64,000 nt of DNA. Origin: Flavobacteriales bacterium (lineage in GTDB: Bacteria > Bacteroidota > Bacteroidia > Flavobacteriales_F > PHOS-HE28). Positions 32,404 to 40,966 of the stretch are shown here, in pieces (the first letter of the stretch is position 1; each line of letters starts with the position of its first letter). The position numbers and the translations under genes were made by a program. The notes beneath the pieces were generated by a model. It was given only the letters and a program-made list of their open reading frames with translations, was not told where the DNA came from and did not search any database. Location: positions 4,538 to 68,537 of the forward strand of contig JADKGB010000020.1 of assembly GCA_016717225.1 (NCBI GenBank). Direction: 5' to 3'.

Positions 32404-35256
32404 ATGACGAACGATCAGATCAACCAGCTCGTGGACCACGCCGCGCACTACCTCCCGGTGCAAGGCCCCATTGGTGTATTCATCCATCACAACACGCTGC
32501 ACGCGTTCCAGCACTTGCCTTTCGAAGAGGCGGTAGTTCAGGCAAGCGAGCTGTTCGGTACAGAGCCTTACATGACCCTCGCGGCCTACCAGCGCGACTT
32601 CCATCGTGGGCGTATCTTGGAAGAAGATGTGACAGCCGTGTTGGCCAAGGAGGAAAACGCTGCCGTGATCCCAGGTCGCTTGGATCGTCGCGCGTTGCGT
32701 AAGGCCCTGCTTATTCCCGGCATACGCAATGTGAAAGGCCAGCGCGCTGAATGGCTTTTGAAGGAAGGCGGTTGGTTGAAGGCGTTCCGAACGGACGTTT
32801 CCGAAGAAGCACGCGCAGCATTTGCGCACGACACGCCAAAGGCCCTTTGGGAAACCTGCCTCTCCCGCGCACCAAGAACGGATGCTCCGCAACAGAAGAA
32901 ATATGCTCGTCCGCACGCGGCGCTCTTCGCATTGAAGCAGGTGGATCTCGATGCCATCGTGCATCCACCGCTGATCAACCTCGTGAGCACCTTCGTGGAC
33001 CAAGGCGTCGCGCATTGGCAACTGCCGCTGCGCAATGAAGGTTTGCTCAATTCCTTCCGTGCCCTGCATGGTGCCTCGTTGGTGGATCCCGCCGGTCTTG
33101 GAGGTTTGAAGAAGCGTTTGAACGCGCAGGTTGCGCTCGATCCTGAAGCGATCGTGCTGGAGGCGTTGCGCGAACTCGGCGTGGACGCGAACGACACAGA
33201 ACACTTCATCACTGCCGAACTACTGGCCTTGCCCGGTTGGGCGGGTATGGTGCGTAAGCTGGAAAAGGAGCCAGTCCTTGCCGAGCACCAGCACGTTCCA
33301 TGCAAGTTGATGGACTATCTGGCCGTGCGCCTGACGCTTTTGGTTGTTGCCTTGCGCAATACGGAAGGCAATACCACAAGCTGGCGAACCCTGACGAACG
33401 CAGCCGATCGCGCACCGCTGCGGAACGAACTCCTGCTCTTCGATGTCGTGCAATCGCTCGGACTGTCGAGCCAAACCTTGACCGCGCTCGACCAAGGCAC
33501 ATTCGACCGACTGTTCGGCGAGATCACGGCCTTCAACGAATTGAATCGCCGACGCATCTGGCACCTGGCCTACGAACGGCGCCACGAACGCTTGAACCTG
33601 TTGCCGCTGGCGAAGCACCACACGCTGCCACCTGTGGCACCCGTTCGCGATCGCTACCGCGCCGATGTTTTCTTCTGCATCGACGAGCGCGAAGAATCCG
33701 TTCGTCGGGCGTTGGAGGAGATTGCCCCTGACGTGCGCACTTATGGTGCTGCGGGCTTCTTCGGGTGCGCCATGCACTACAGCGGCAACGACGACAAGCA
33801 TAGCGTAGACCTATGCCCGGTTGTTGTGAAGCCTGCGCACTTCGTGAGCGAACAAGCGCATGACGATCACGAGGAAGTGAACGACAAGCGCCAGAGCCTT
33901 CGGCGCTCCTGGGCAGCGTTCGCTTATGGCCACAATACTGGATCGCGGAACATCATCCGTGGCTGGATCGGTAGTGCGATCACCGGCTTCACGGCACTGG
34001 TCCCATTGGTCCTGCGCGCCGTCAGTCCGCTCACCTGGTTCAAGTTGAACGAGCAACTGAGCGGTTCGCTCCTACCCCAGGCCAGGACCGAACTCGACTT
34101 CCACCGCGCGGAACCCGATACGAAAGCCGATAACGGATTGCTCGCTGGCTTCACCACGACGGAAATGGCCGACCGCGTGGGCGGCATGCTCAACACCGTG
34201 GGCCTGACGAAGAACCACGCACGCCTGGTCGTCTTCCTTGGTCATGGCAGCACCAGCTTGAACAACCCGCACGAGAGCGCGCACGATTGCGGAGCCTGCG
34301 GCGGCAGGCGAGGCGGTGCGAACGGCAGGCTCTTCGCGGCGATGGCGAACCGCCCCGATGTGCGCACCCTGCTTCATGAGCGTGGCGTCCACATTCCCGA
34401 GGACACTTGGTTCATCGGCGGTTACCACGATACGTGCAACGATGATGCGGATCTGCTGGACCTGGATCGCGTTCCAGCGACACATGACGAAGACCTGAAG
34501 CAACTGCGCGAGTCCTTGGATGAGGCACGCGCATGGAGCGCGCATGAACGCGCACCTCGCTTCGAAGCGGCGGGGACCGGCATCGACCATCACGAAGGAT
34601 TACGCCATGTGCGCGAGCGCGCCTCGCACCTCGCCGAGCCGCGTCCGGAGTACGGCCACTGCACCAACGCGGTGTGCATCGTCGGTCGGCGTTCGACCAC
34701 ACGTGGGCTCTTCTTCGACCGCCGCGCTTTCCTGGTGAGCTACGACGCGCACAACGACCCACAGAACAAAGCGCTCGCAGGCGTGCTGGGGGCGGTAATC
34801 CCGGTCTGCAGCGGGATCAGCTTGGAGTACTACTTCAGTTTTGTGGACAACGAAGGCTACGGTTGCGGGACGAAACAACCGCACAATGTCACCGGGCTTA
34901 TCGGTGTGATGAACGGCTACCAGAGCGATCTGCGTACGGGCTTGCCGTGGCAGATGGTGGAGATCCACGAGCCGGTGCGCATCCTCTTCGTGGTGGAGAC
35001 CACTCCCGAACGATTGATGCCGATCATCGATGCGAACCCCGAACTGACCGAGTTCGTGAAGAAGCGCTGGATCCGGATAAGCACGATGGACCCGGATACC
35101 GGTGCGATCAAGGTGTATCGCGATGGCACTTGGGAGAAGGTCGAAGGCGATGAGGTCCCGCTGCCGCGCTGCACTTCTTCCGCGAAGTACTACAGCGGCA
35201 GCTTGGAGCATCTGCCCGTCGCGCGCATCGAACCTGAAATGCTCGCAGCCCAATGA
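32404..35256 (+). CDS. dabA: DabA, inorganic-carbon accumulation protein (DUF2309/UPF0753) (950 aa)
   Basis: DabA is a soluble, membrane-associated, carbonic-anhydrase-like protein that hydrates CO2 when coupled to the cation-translocating DabB. The zinc ligands are seen in the right spacing: Cys425 and Asp427 in FFCIDEREESVRR, and His614 and Cys629 (15 apart) in LGHGSTSLNN...HDCGACGG. This matches the Cys-X-Asp and His-15-Cys arrangement of the Halothiobacillus protein. Length is near 800-1000 residues as usual for the family. The ATG at 32404 is used; a TTG three codons upstream is possible. It overlaps DabB by 4 bp. Confidence 0.93.
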   Translation: MTNDQINQLVDHAAHYLPVQGPIGVFIHHNTLHAFQHLPFEEAVVQASELFGTEPYMTLAAYQRDFHRGRILEEDVTAVLAKEENAAVIPGRLDRRALRKALLIPGIRNVKGQRAEWLLKEGGWLKAFRTDVSEEARAAFAHDTPKALWETCLSRAPRTDAPQQKKYARPHAALFALKQVDLDAIVHPPLINLVSTFVDQGVAHWQLPLRNEGLLNSFRALHGASLVDPAGLGGLKKRLNAQVALDPEAIVLEALRELGVDANDTEHFITAELLALPGWAGMVRKLEKEPVLAEHQHVPCKLMDYLAVRLTLLVVALRNTEGNTTSWRTLTNAADRAPLRNELLLFDVVQSLGLSSQTLTALDQGTFDRLFGEITAFNELNRRRIWHLAYERRHERLNLLPLAKHHTLPPVAPVRDRYRADVFFCIDEREESVRRALEEIAPDVRTYGAAGFFGCAMHYSGNDDKHSVDLCPVVVKPAHFVSEQAHDDHEEVNDKRQSLRRSWAAFAYGHNTGSRNIIRGWIGSAITGFTALVPLVLRAVSPLTWFKLNEQLSGSLLPQARTELDFHRAEPDTKADNGLLAGFTTTEMADRVGGMLNTVGLTKNHARLVVFLGHGSTSLNNPHESAHDCGACGGRRGGANGRLFAAMANRPDVRTLLHERGVHIPEDTWFIGGYHDTCNDDADLLDLDRVPATHDEDLKQLRESLDEARAWSAHERAPRFEAAGTGIDHHEGLRHVRERASHLAEPRPEYGHCTNAVCIVGRRSTTRGLFFDRRAFLVSYDAHNDPQNKALAGVLGAVIPVCSGISLEYYFSFVDNEGYGCGTKQPHNVTGLIGVMNGYQSDLRTGLPWQMVEIHEPVRILFVVETTPERLMPIIDANPELTEFVKKRWIRISTMDPDTGAIKVYRDGTWEKVEGDEVPLPRCTSSAKYYSGSLEHLPVARIEPEMLAAQ

Positions 35257-37307
35257 ACGAGCTCTTCACCCCAACCCTGTCCTCGACTTCGTTCGGACTG
35301 ACATTGCTCATCGGCCTGCCCGCTGCGCTCTTCCTCTTATTTGGTGTGGCGTGGCTGGCTGGCTTCAAACCCAGTGAGCGCGTACTGTCGCGCTCGACCA
35401 TCGTCGTGCATGCACTGCTCACAGGTGTGGTTGCCTGGCTTGCGTTCCAACTGGAATGGTATGGTCGCTCATCGATCATCGTTGATATGGGCACCTGGTT
35501 CTCCTTCGAGGAAGTAGAGATCCACCTCTCCTTCCTACTCGACCGCCTATCGCTGACAATGGCCGCGCTCACCGTGGTGCTGGTGGGACTTGTCGCAGCC
35601 TTCAGCGTGCGGAATATGCACCGCGACCAAGGCTACCTGCGGTTCTTCCTGCTGATGCACGTCTTCACCTTCGGAGCGCTCATCCTCTTCCTCGCTTCGT
35701 CGCTCGACCTGCTCTTCGGTGGCTGGGAACTCGTGGGCCTGAGTTCGGTGCTGCTCGTCGGTTTCTTCCAATACCGCAAAGATCCCCTGCGCAATGCGTT
35801 GAAGGTCTTCGCCTCCTATCGCATCGCGGATCTGCAGATCGTGCTCGCCACGGTGTTCGCGCACCTCTGGCTAGGTGGAGCGGACTGGGAGAGGCTTCTC
35901 TCCAGCGAAGCCCACGGCCATGTGGAAGCACCGGCTGCTGCGTTCGGCATACTCGCTGTGCTACTCATTATCGGGGCTTGTGGTAAGAGCGCACAAGGAC
36001 CCTTCTTCGGTTGGCTCGCGCGGGCAATGGAAGGCCCCACGCCGAGCAGTGCGATCTTCTACGGAGCCATAAGCGTGCATGCGGGCGCTTACTTGTTGCT
36101 GCGCGTGCAACCGATGATCGCTTCATCGCAGGTGGCCGTCGTCACGCTCATCGTCATCGGGGCGATCACGGCCATCGGCTCCACCATCGTGCAGCGCACA
36201 CGCCCCGATGCGAAGACCTCGCTCGCATACGCGGTGCAAACCCAGCTTGGTCTGGTCATGATCGAGATCGCGTTGGGCTGGAACACGCTCGCGCTGATGC
36301 ACATCACCGGCCACGCCCTGTTGCGCACCATGCAATTCCTGCGGGCGCCATCGTTGTTGCACGATCACCACGCCATGCGATCAGCCGCAGGTGGTCACTT
36401 GGTGGCTGCGGATCCAGTGTTCAAGGCCCTGCCGCAGGGATTGAAATTGTCGCTCTACCGCTTCGGCATAGCGCAGGGGCACTACGACGCGGTGGTGGAT
36501 CGCGTCGCGGTGCGTCCGTTGAACTTCATGGCCCGCTCACTTCAATGGAAGGGCTCGCGCGGCATCGTCGTGTTGGCGGCGCTGCTGGTTGGCGGTTATC
36601 TGCTCGCGGGATCAGGTTCATCCGTGCCAACGATCGAACACACGTGGATCCTCGGCTTCATCAGCGTGCTCGCGTGTTGCACGGCGCTCTTCGCCAGCGT
36701 GCGGCCCTTTGTCGATCGCAAGCCACGTCACGTGGTGAACCTTGTGCTGGTGAGCGTGGCGAGCATGGCTGTTGCCGGGCTGACCTCCGCCGAACCCAAG
36801 GGCATTATCGGTGGGCTGCTCGTGGCGATCATGTTGGTGATCGCCGCCGTTGGGATACGTACCGTGCTGCGCGGATTGGAAGCGCGCACAGATCTCGCTG
36901 TGGATCCGCACGACAACCTCGGTCTTGGTCAGAAAGCGCCGCGCCTCTCGTTCTTCTTCCTCGTGTTCTGTCTTGCGTTGGTCGGCATTCCCGGCACGCT
37001 CGGCTTCGTAGCAGAAGACCTGCTCTTCCACGGTGCGCTGCACATTCATCCGATCCTCGGTATAGCATTGCCGCTGGCCACCGCGCTCAATGCGATCAAC
37101 CTCCTACGCACCTGGCACCTGCTCTTCAACGGCAGGCTCGCCAAGGACGTGGCGAACATCCCCGATGCTCTTCTGCACGAGCGCTGGCTGCTCATTCCAT
37201 GCCTACTCTTGCTGATCATGCTCGGTGTGATCCCGCAGTTCGCGATCACCTGGAGCGCGCCTGCTGCGGAATGGCTGAGCTCACTTCTTCCTCCTCTTTC
37301 GCACTGA
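35253..37307 (+). CDS. dabB: DabB, proton/cation-conducting transporter subunit (684 aa)
   Basis: This is an NADH-dehydrogenase subunit L/Mrp antiporter-like polytopic protein with about 14-16 TM helices. It shows the core helix segments HLSFLLDRLSLTMAALTVV, LLFGGWELVGLSSVLLVGFF (Glu in the GWELVG motif), ALKVFASYRIADLQI, GACGKSAQGPFFGWLARAMEGPTPSSA and an HITGHALLRT segment. It pairs with DabA, overlapping its stop by 4 bp, to form the energy-coupled inorganic-carbon uptake complex in the inner membrane. The long C-terminal part (about 430-684) adds further helices. Confidence 0.92.
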   Translation: MNELFTPTLSSTSFGLTLLIGLPAALFLLFGVAWLAGFKPSERVLSRSTIVVHALLTGVVAWLAFQLEWYGRSSIIVDMGTWFSFEEVEIHLSFLLDRLSLTMAALTVVLVGLVAAFSVRNMHRDQGYLRFFLLMHVFTFGALILFLASSLDLLFGGWELVGLSSVLLVGFFQYRKDPLRNALKVFASYRIADLQIVLATVFAHLWLGGADWERLLSSEAHGHVEAPAAAFGILAVLLIIGACGKSAQGPFFGWLARAMEGPTPSSAIFYGAISVHAGAYLLLRVQPMIASSQVAVVTLIVIGAITAIGSTIVQRTRPDAKTSLAYAVQTQLGLVMIEIALGWNTLALMHITGHALLRTMQFLRAPSLLHDHHAMRSAAGGHLVAADPVFKALPQGLKLSLYRFGIAQGHYDAVVDRVAVRPLNFMARSLQWKGSRGIVVLAALLVGGYLLAGSGSSVPTIEHTWILGFISVLACCTALFASVRPFVDRKPRHVVNLVLVSVASMAVAGLTSAEPKGIIGGLLVAIMLVIAAVGIRTVLRGLEARTDLAVDPHDNLGLGQKAPRLSFFFLVFCLALVGIPGTLGFVAEDLLFHGALHIHPILGIALPLATALNAINLLRTWHLLFNGRLAKDVANIPDALLHERWLLIPCLLLLIMLGVIPQFAITWSAPAAEWLSSLLPPLSH

Positions 37308-37318
37308 ACCGATCGAAC

Positions 37319-38911
37319 ATGAACAAGTTATTCTCGCATTGGAAAAAAGATCTGCCGGCATCGCTGGTGGTCTTCCTCGTAGCTGTGCCTTTATGCTTGG
37401 GGATCTCCTTGGCCAGTGGTGCGGATCCCATCGCAGGTTTGATCGCTGGTGTGATCGGTGGTATCGTGGTTGGTGCCACGAGTGGATCACAATTGGGTGT
37501 AAGCGGACCAGCTGCTGGGCTCGCGGCATTGGTAGCTGCTGCCATCAAGGACTTGGGGGCGTACGATATCTTCCTTGTAGCGGTGGTCCTCGCAGGAGTA
37601 ATTCAGATACTGGCCGGTGTGCTGAGGGCAGGCGTGATCGCGTATTTCTTCCCCAGCAGTGTGATCAAGGGAATGTTGAGCGGCATCGGCATCATCATCA
37701 TCTTGAAGCAGATCCCCCACGCCTTCGGGTACGACAAAGACTTCGAAGGCGATGAATCCTTCGTTCAATCGGATCACGAGACTACGTTGAGTGAACTTGG
37801 TCGTCTTTCGGAATACATCACTCCGGGTGCTGTAATGATCACGCTGGTATGTATGGCCATTCTGATCGCTTGGGAAATGGCCTTTGTGAAGAGGAACAAG
37901 GTGCTCGCGCAGATCCCAGGCCCGCTGCTTGCGGTGGTAGCGGGGATCATTCTGGGCGGTATGCAAGCCGGTTTTGGTGAGCACGGTCTGGACGCCGAAC
38001 ACTATGTGGACCTTCCAGACCTCAGCGCAGGCTTTGCTGCATTCACCTTGCCGGACTGGTCTGCCTTGGCCCGTCCCGCGGTATGGAAGATCGCTTTCAC
38101 CATCGCCCTGGTTGCCAGCCTGGAAACACTGCTCAGTGTTGAGGCTACGGACAAGCTCGATCCGGAAAAACGGATCACCCCGACGGATAAGGAATTACGG
38201 GCTCAAGGCATTGGCAACATTCTAAGCGGCCTCATCGGTGGATTGCCGATAACCCAAGTGATCGTGCGCAGTTCTGCCAATTTGCAAAGCGGCGCAAAGA
38301 CCCGGTTGAGCGCCATCATCCACGGCGTTTGGATCCTGCTCTGCGTATTGCTTATTCCGCACGTGATGGAGATGATACCCCTCGCAAGTTTGGCCGCAGT
38401 GCTGTTCATGGTCGGCTATAAACTGGCCAAGCCTGCTCTGTTCAAGGCGATGTGGAGCAAAGGACGGACGCAGTTCGTTCCGTTCATCGTTACCGCGATC
38501 GGGGTGGTCTTCACAGACTTGCTAACAGGTGTCATGATGGGCATGGCGGTCGGCATCTTTATCCTGCTGCGCAACAGTTACCTCACGCCATTCCATTTTG
38601 ATGGCGACATCACGGATCCGAGCAAGCCGATCCGCATTGAGTTGAGCGAAGAGGTGACCTTCTTCAACAAGGCGAGCATTCAGCGCACGCTGGCCGCCCT
38701 GCCCAGTGGCACATACGTTGTTGTTGACGCGAGCCGAACGATGAACCTGGACCCCGATGTGCGAGAGATCCTTGAAGAGGAACTCGTGCGCGCAAAAGAA
38801 CAGGGCATCAGACTCGAGCTGATCGGTTTCCAGGACCGCCCTATCAAGAAAACAAACGTGCTGATCGCCGGTGTGCTGCGTTCCGCAGAGCGGGCCATGC
38901 GCGGCAAGTAG
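37319..38911 (+). CDS. SulP-family inorganic anion transporter (probable bicarbonate/sulphate) (530 aa)
   Basis: A polytopic transporter of the SulP (BicA/SLC26) group: WKKDLPASLVVFLVAVPLCLGIS start, GVSGPAAGLAALVAAAI, SGIGIIIILKQIPHAFG, VASLETLLSVEATDKLDP and NILSGLIGGLPITQVIVRSSAN are signature elements. A C-terminal STAS-like domain (about 440-525, IELSEEVTFFNKASIQRTL) is present. It follows DabB by 11 bp and precedes two carbonic anhydrase genes, so bicarbonate (with sodium or proton) is the likely substrate. The large open frame before 37319 overlaps DabB and is not used. Confidence 0.9.
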   Translation: MNKLFSHWKKDLPASLVVFLVAVPLCLGISLASGADPIAGLIAGVIGGIVVGATSGSQLGVSGPAAGLAALVAAAIKDLGAYDIFLVAVVLAGVIQILAGVLRAGVIAYFFPSSVIKGMLSGIGIIIILKQIPHAFGYDKDFEGDESFVQSDHETTLSELGRLSEYITPGAVMITLVCMAILIAWEMAFVKRNKVLAQIPGPLLAVVAGIILGGMQAGFGEHGLDAEHYVDLPDLSAGFAAFTLPDWSALARPAVWKIAFTIALVASLETLLSVEATDKLDPEKRITPTDKELRAQGIGNILSGLIGGLPITQVIVRSSANLQSGAKTRLSAIIHGVWILLCVLLIPHVMEMIPLASLAAVLFMVGYKLAKPALFKAMWSKGRTQFVPFIVTAIGVVFTDLLTGVMMGMAVGIFILLRNSYLTPFHFDGDITDPSKPIRIELSEEVTFFNKASIQRTLAALPSGTYVVVDASRTMNLDPDVREILEEELVRAKEQGIRLELIGFQDRPIKKTNVLIAGVLRSAERAMRGK

Positions 38912-38940
38912 CACGACACCAACCTATCCATGAAGATCGA

Positions 38941-39324
38941 ATGAGAACCCAAACGAAAGAAACCCAATCGCATCTCACACCGACCAATGCGTTGGAGATC
39001 CTGATCAATGGCAACAAGCGCTTCGTGAACAACCTGAAGGCGAACCGCGACCTGCTGAAGCAAGTGAACGAAACTATCTAAAGCCAACATCCGTTCGCCG
39101 TGATCCGTAGCTGCATCGATTCGCGCACCAGCGCCGAACTGGTCTTCGACCACGGCCTTGGCGACATCTTCAGCATTCGAATCGCCGGTAACTGCGTGAA
39201 CGAGTATATCACCGTCAGCATGGAATTCGTCTACAAAGTCGCAGGCGCGAAACTGGTTGTAGTACTCGGCCACACGCGGTGCGGTGCGGTCGAATTCGAC
39301 GGGCACGCCGACCGATCCAACTGA
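38941..39324 (+). pseudogene. Truncated beta-carbonic anhydrase pseudogene
   Basis: One frame holds an N-terminal part (NALEILINGNKRFVNNLKANRDLLKQVNE), an in-frame TAA at 39079-39081, then HPFAVIRSCIDSRTSAELVFD (zinc CxDxR), GLGDIFSIRIAGNCVNE and VLGHTRCGAVEF (HxxC). It ends at a TGA shortly after the HxxC motif, so about the last 90-100 residues of a normal enzyme are lost. It is a degenerate paralogue, 62 bp before an intact carbonic anhydrase and 29 bp after the SulP gene. Confidence 0.8.
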
Positions 39325-39386
39325 CCAACGCGATCCGGGCACTAACCCACGGACGGCTATATTCACGAACTCATCTGAGAAGTCAA

Positions 39387-40031
39387 ATGCTCGACATCAA
39401 AGCCGACCTGCACAAGATCCTCCTAGGCCGTAACAAGGACTGGAGCGACCGGATGATGAAAGAGAATCCGGAGATGTTCGCTGATCTGGCCAAGCATCAA
39501 ACACCATTTTTTCTTTGGATCGGCTGCAGCGACAGTCGTGTGCCGCCGAACCAGATCACGGGAACGATGCCTGGCGATATGTTCATACACCGCAACATCG
39601 CCAACATGGTGGTGCATACGGACATGAACCTGCTGAGCGTGGTGGACTATGGCGTGAACGTGCTGAACATCGACCATGTCATTATCTGCGGCCACTACGG
39701 CTGTGGAGGTATTAAAGCTGCCATGGGACCCGAGTTCGGTGGGCCGGCCGCAAGTTGGGTGCGGCATATCCGTGATGTGGCGCGCATCCATCACGCCGAC
39801 TTGGAAATGATAGCCGACGAAACCGAACGCTTCGATCGACTGGTGGAACTGAATGTGGCCGAGCAGGTATATGACCTGAGCCGCACCGCTGTGCTGCGTG
39901 ATGCTTGGACAAAGAAGCGGAAGATCCAAGTACATGGCTGGGTATACCGCCTGACCGATGGCCTGATCAAAGACCTGGGGGTTACGCGCAACAGCTATGA
40001 GCACGAGGAAAGCGGGGTGGACGTGGACTGA
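39387..40031 (+). CDS. can: Beta-carbonic anhydrase (214 aa)
   Basis: It interconverts CO2 and bicarbonate. Zinc ligands are Cys47 and Asp49 (IGCSDSRV, with Arg51) and His103 and Cys106 (CGHYGCGG). The length and C-terminal VHGWVYRLTDGLIKDLGVT segment match the Can/CynT subgroup. The ATG at 39387 is preferred to the earlier opening at 39279, which is Arg-rich and shadows the end of the carbonic anhydrase pseudogene. Together with DabA/DabB and SulP this completes a local inorganic-carbon supply set; the enzyme is cytosolic. Confidence 0.95.
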   Translation: MLDIKADLHKILLGRNKDWSDRMMKENPEMFADLAKHQTPFFLWIGCSDSRVPPNQITGTMPGDMFIHRNIANMVVHTDMNLLSVVDYGVNVLNIDHVIICGHYGCGGIKAAMGPEFGGPAASWVRHIRDVARIHHADLEMIADETERFDRLVELNVAEQVYDLSRTAVLRDAWTKKRKIQVHGWVYRLTDGLIKDLGVTRNSYEHEESGVDVD

Positions 40032-40043
40032 GCGGGCTATCTG

Positions 40044-40943
40044 CTAGGGATTGCAGTGATCGCAATGTCCCGGATCCTCGACCAGCTTGGCATCCGGTCG
40101 CGGGAGATCCGCATGATGCCCACATGAGCGACAAGTCCTCCGGTAGGCGCGAACACTTCGCGTGGGCAGACCACAGAGCCCACAGGGCAATCCGGGTAGT
40201 GCTTCGGTGATCCTGAACCAGCATTCGGAACAACTTGGGCAAAGCGTCGCGAGTTCTGTTGCGAACCGATCGGAGGTTTCCGCGATCACCCGCATGCGCG
40301 TGGGATTGGCCATGGCCCGCATGTCCGTTTCCACCCAGCACGAGCCGTTCTGTACTTGAAGCACCTGCGTTACCTGCCGGAGCTTATCGCGGTCAACGAT
40401 CCCCTTCAGCAATACTCCGCCCCGCTCCCACCGCTCATTCGTTCGCACGACCAGCTGGTGCTCCGGGAATTTCATGCGCTCCGCGAAATCACTGACCTGC
40501 CCCCAGGTAGAACAGCTCTCGCCGCCGAAGACCGTTTCCAATGAGAGATGCTTGTGTTGGAACAGGGTGCCATCACGGGCGTCGAACAGTACAAGGAACT
40601 CCTCGTTGCAGGAAATGAACGGAGCAGGGGGATAGGGACCGAAGGAACCTTCGCTGGCGATCACCAGGTCCATGCCGCTGACCTCGGCGCCGTGCTTTGC
40701 CTTCTCGATGCATGTGGTCAACGGATCGGACCTGCGCTCCACCTCACCGCTGAACGCACCGAAAAGATCGGTCTCTACATCGGGTATGGCGTTATAACCC
40801 GCTAGCGGCAATACGCCCATCAGCGCTGGACCGATCACTCGCTCCTTGTCGTGCAGCGTGGCCACCCCGAGCCTTCGCCCAGCGAAGCGCTTGTAAAGCG
40901 ACTCAGCGTGGCCGCGCCAATTGGAGAACGATCTATCCCGCAT
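40044..40943 (-). CDS. DUF6671-family protein with C-terminal zinc ribbons (299 aa)
   Basis: The sequence fits DUF6671. It has an N-terminal RRLGVATLHDKERVIGPAL block, then ETDLFGAFSGEVERRSDP, GMDLVIASEGSFGPYPPAPF and NEEFLVLFDARDG. A C-terminal cysteine-rich part has at least three CxxC pairs (LCPSCSECWF, PCGLCGLPT, RTCRSCGHH) and a final HCDHCNP. Zinc-ribbon metal binding is likely. The biochemical function is unknown. It is cytosolic and converges with carbonic anhydrase (12 bp apart), 23 bp downstream of the isocitrate dehydrogenase gene on the same strand. Confidence 0.85.
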   Translation of the reverse strand: MRDRSFSNWRGHAESLYKRFAGRRLGVATLHDKERVIGPALMGVLPLAGYNAIPDVETDLFGAFSGEVERRSDPLTTCIEKAKHGAEVSGMDLVIASEGSFGPYPPAPFISCNEEFLVLFDARDGTLFQHKHLSLETVFGGESCSTWGQVSDFAERMKFPEHQLVVRTNERWERGGVLLKGIVDRDKLRQVTQVLQVQNGSCWVETDMRAMANPTRMRVIAETSDRFATELATLCPSCSECWFRITEALPGLPCGLCGLPTRSVRAYRRTCRSCGHHADLPRPDAKLVEDPGHCDHCNP

Positions 40944-40966
40944 AGCTATTGAAGGTCAGAGCGCGA

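Noticed and set aside
32359..33305. Two minus-strand open frames opposite dabA
   Set aside because: Shadows of the DabA coding strand; no protein-like motifs.
36011..37318. Stop-free extension of 436 codons upstream of the SulP gene
   Set aside because: It overlaps DabB in another frame, is Arg/His-rich, and SulP homologues start at the ATG at 37319.
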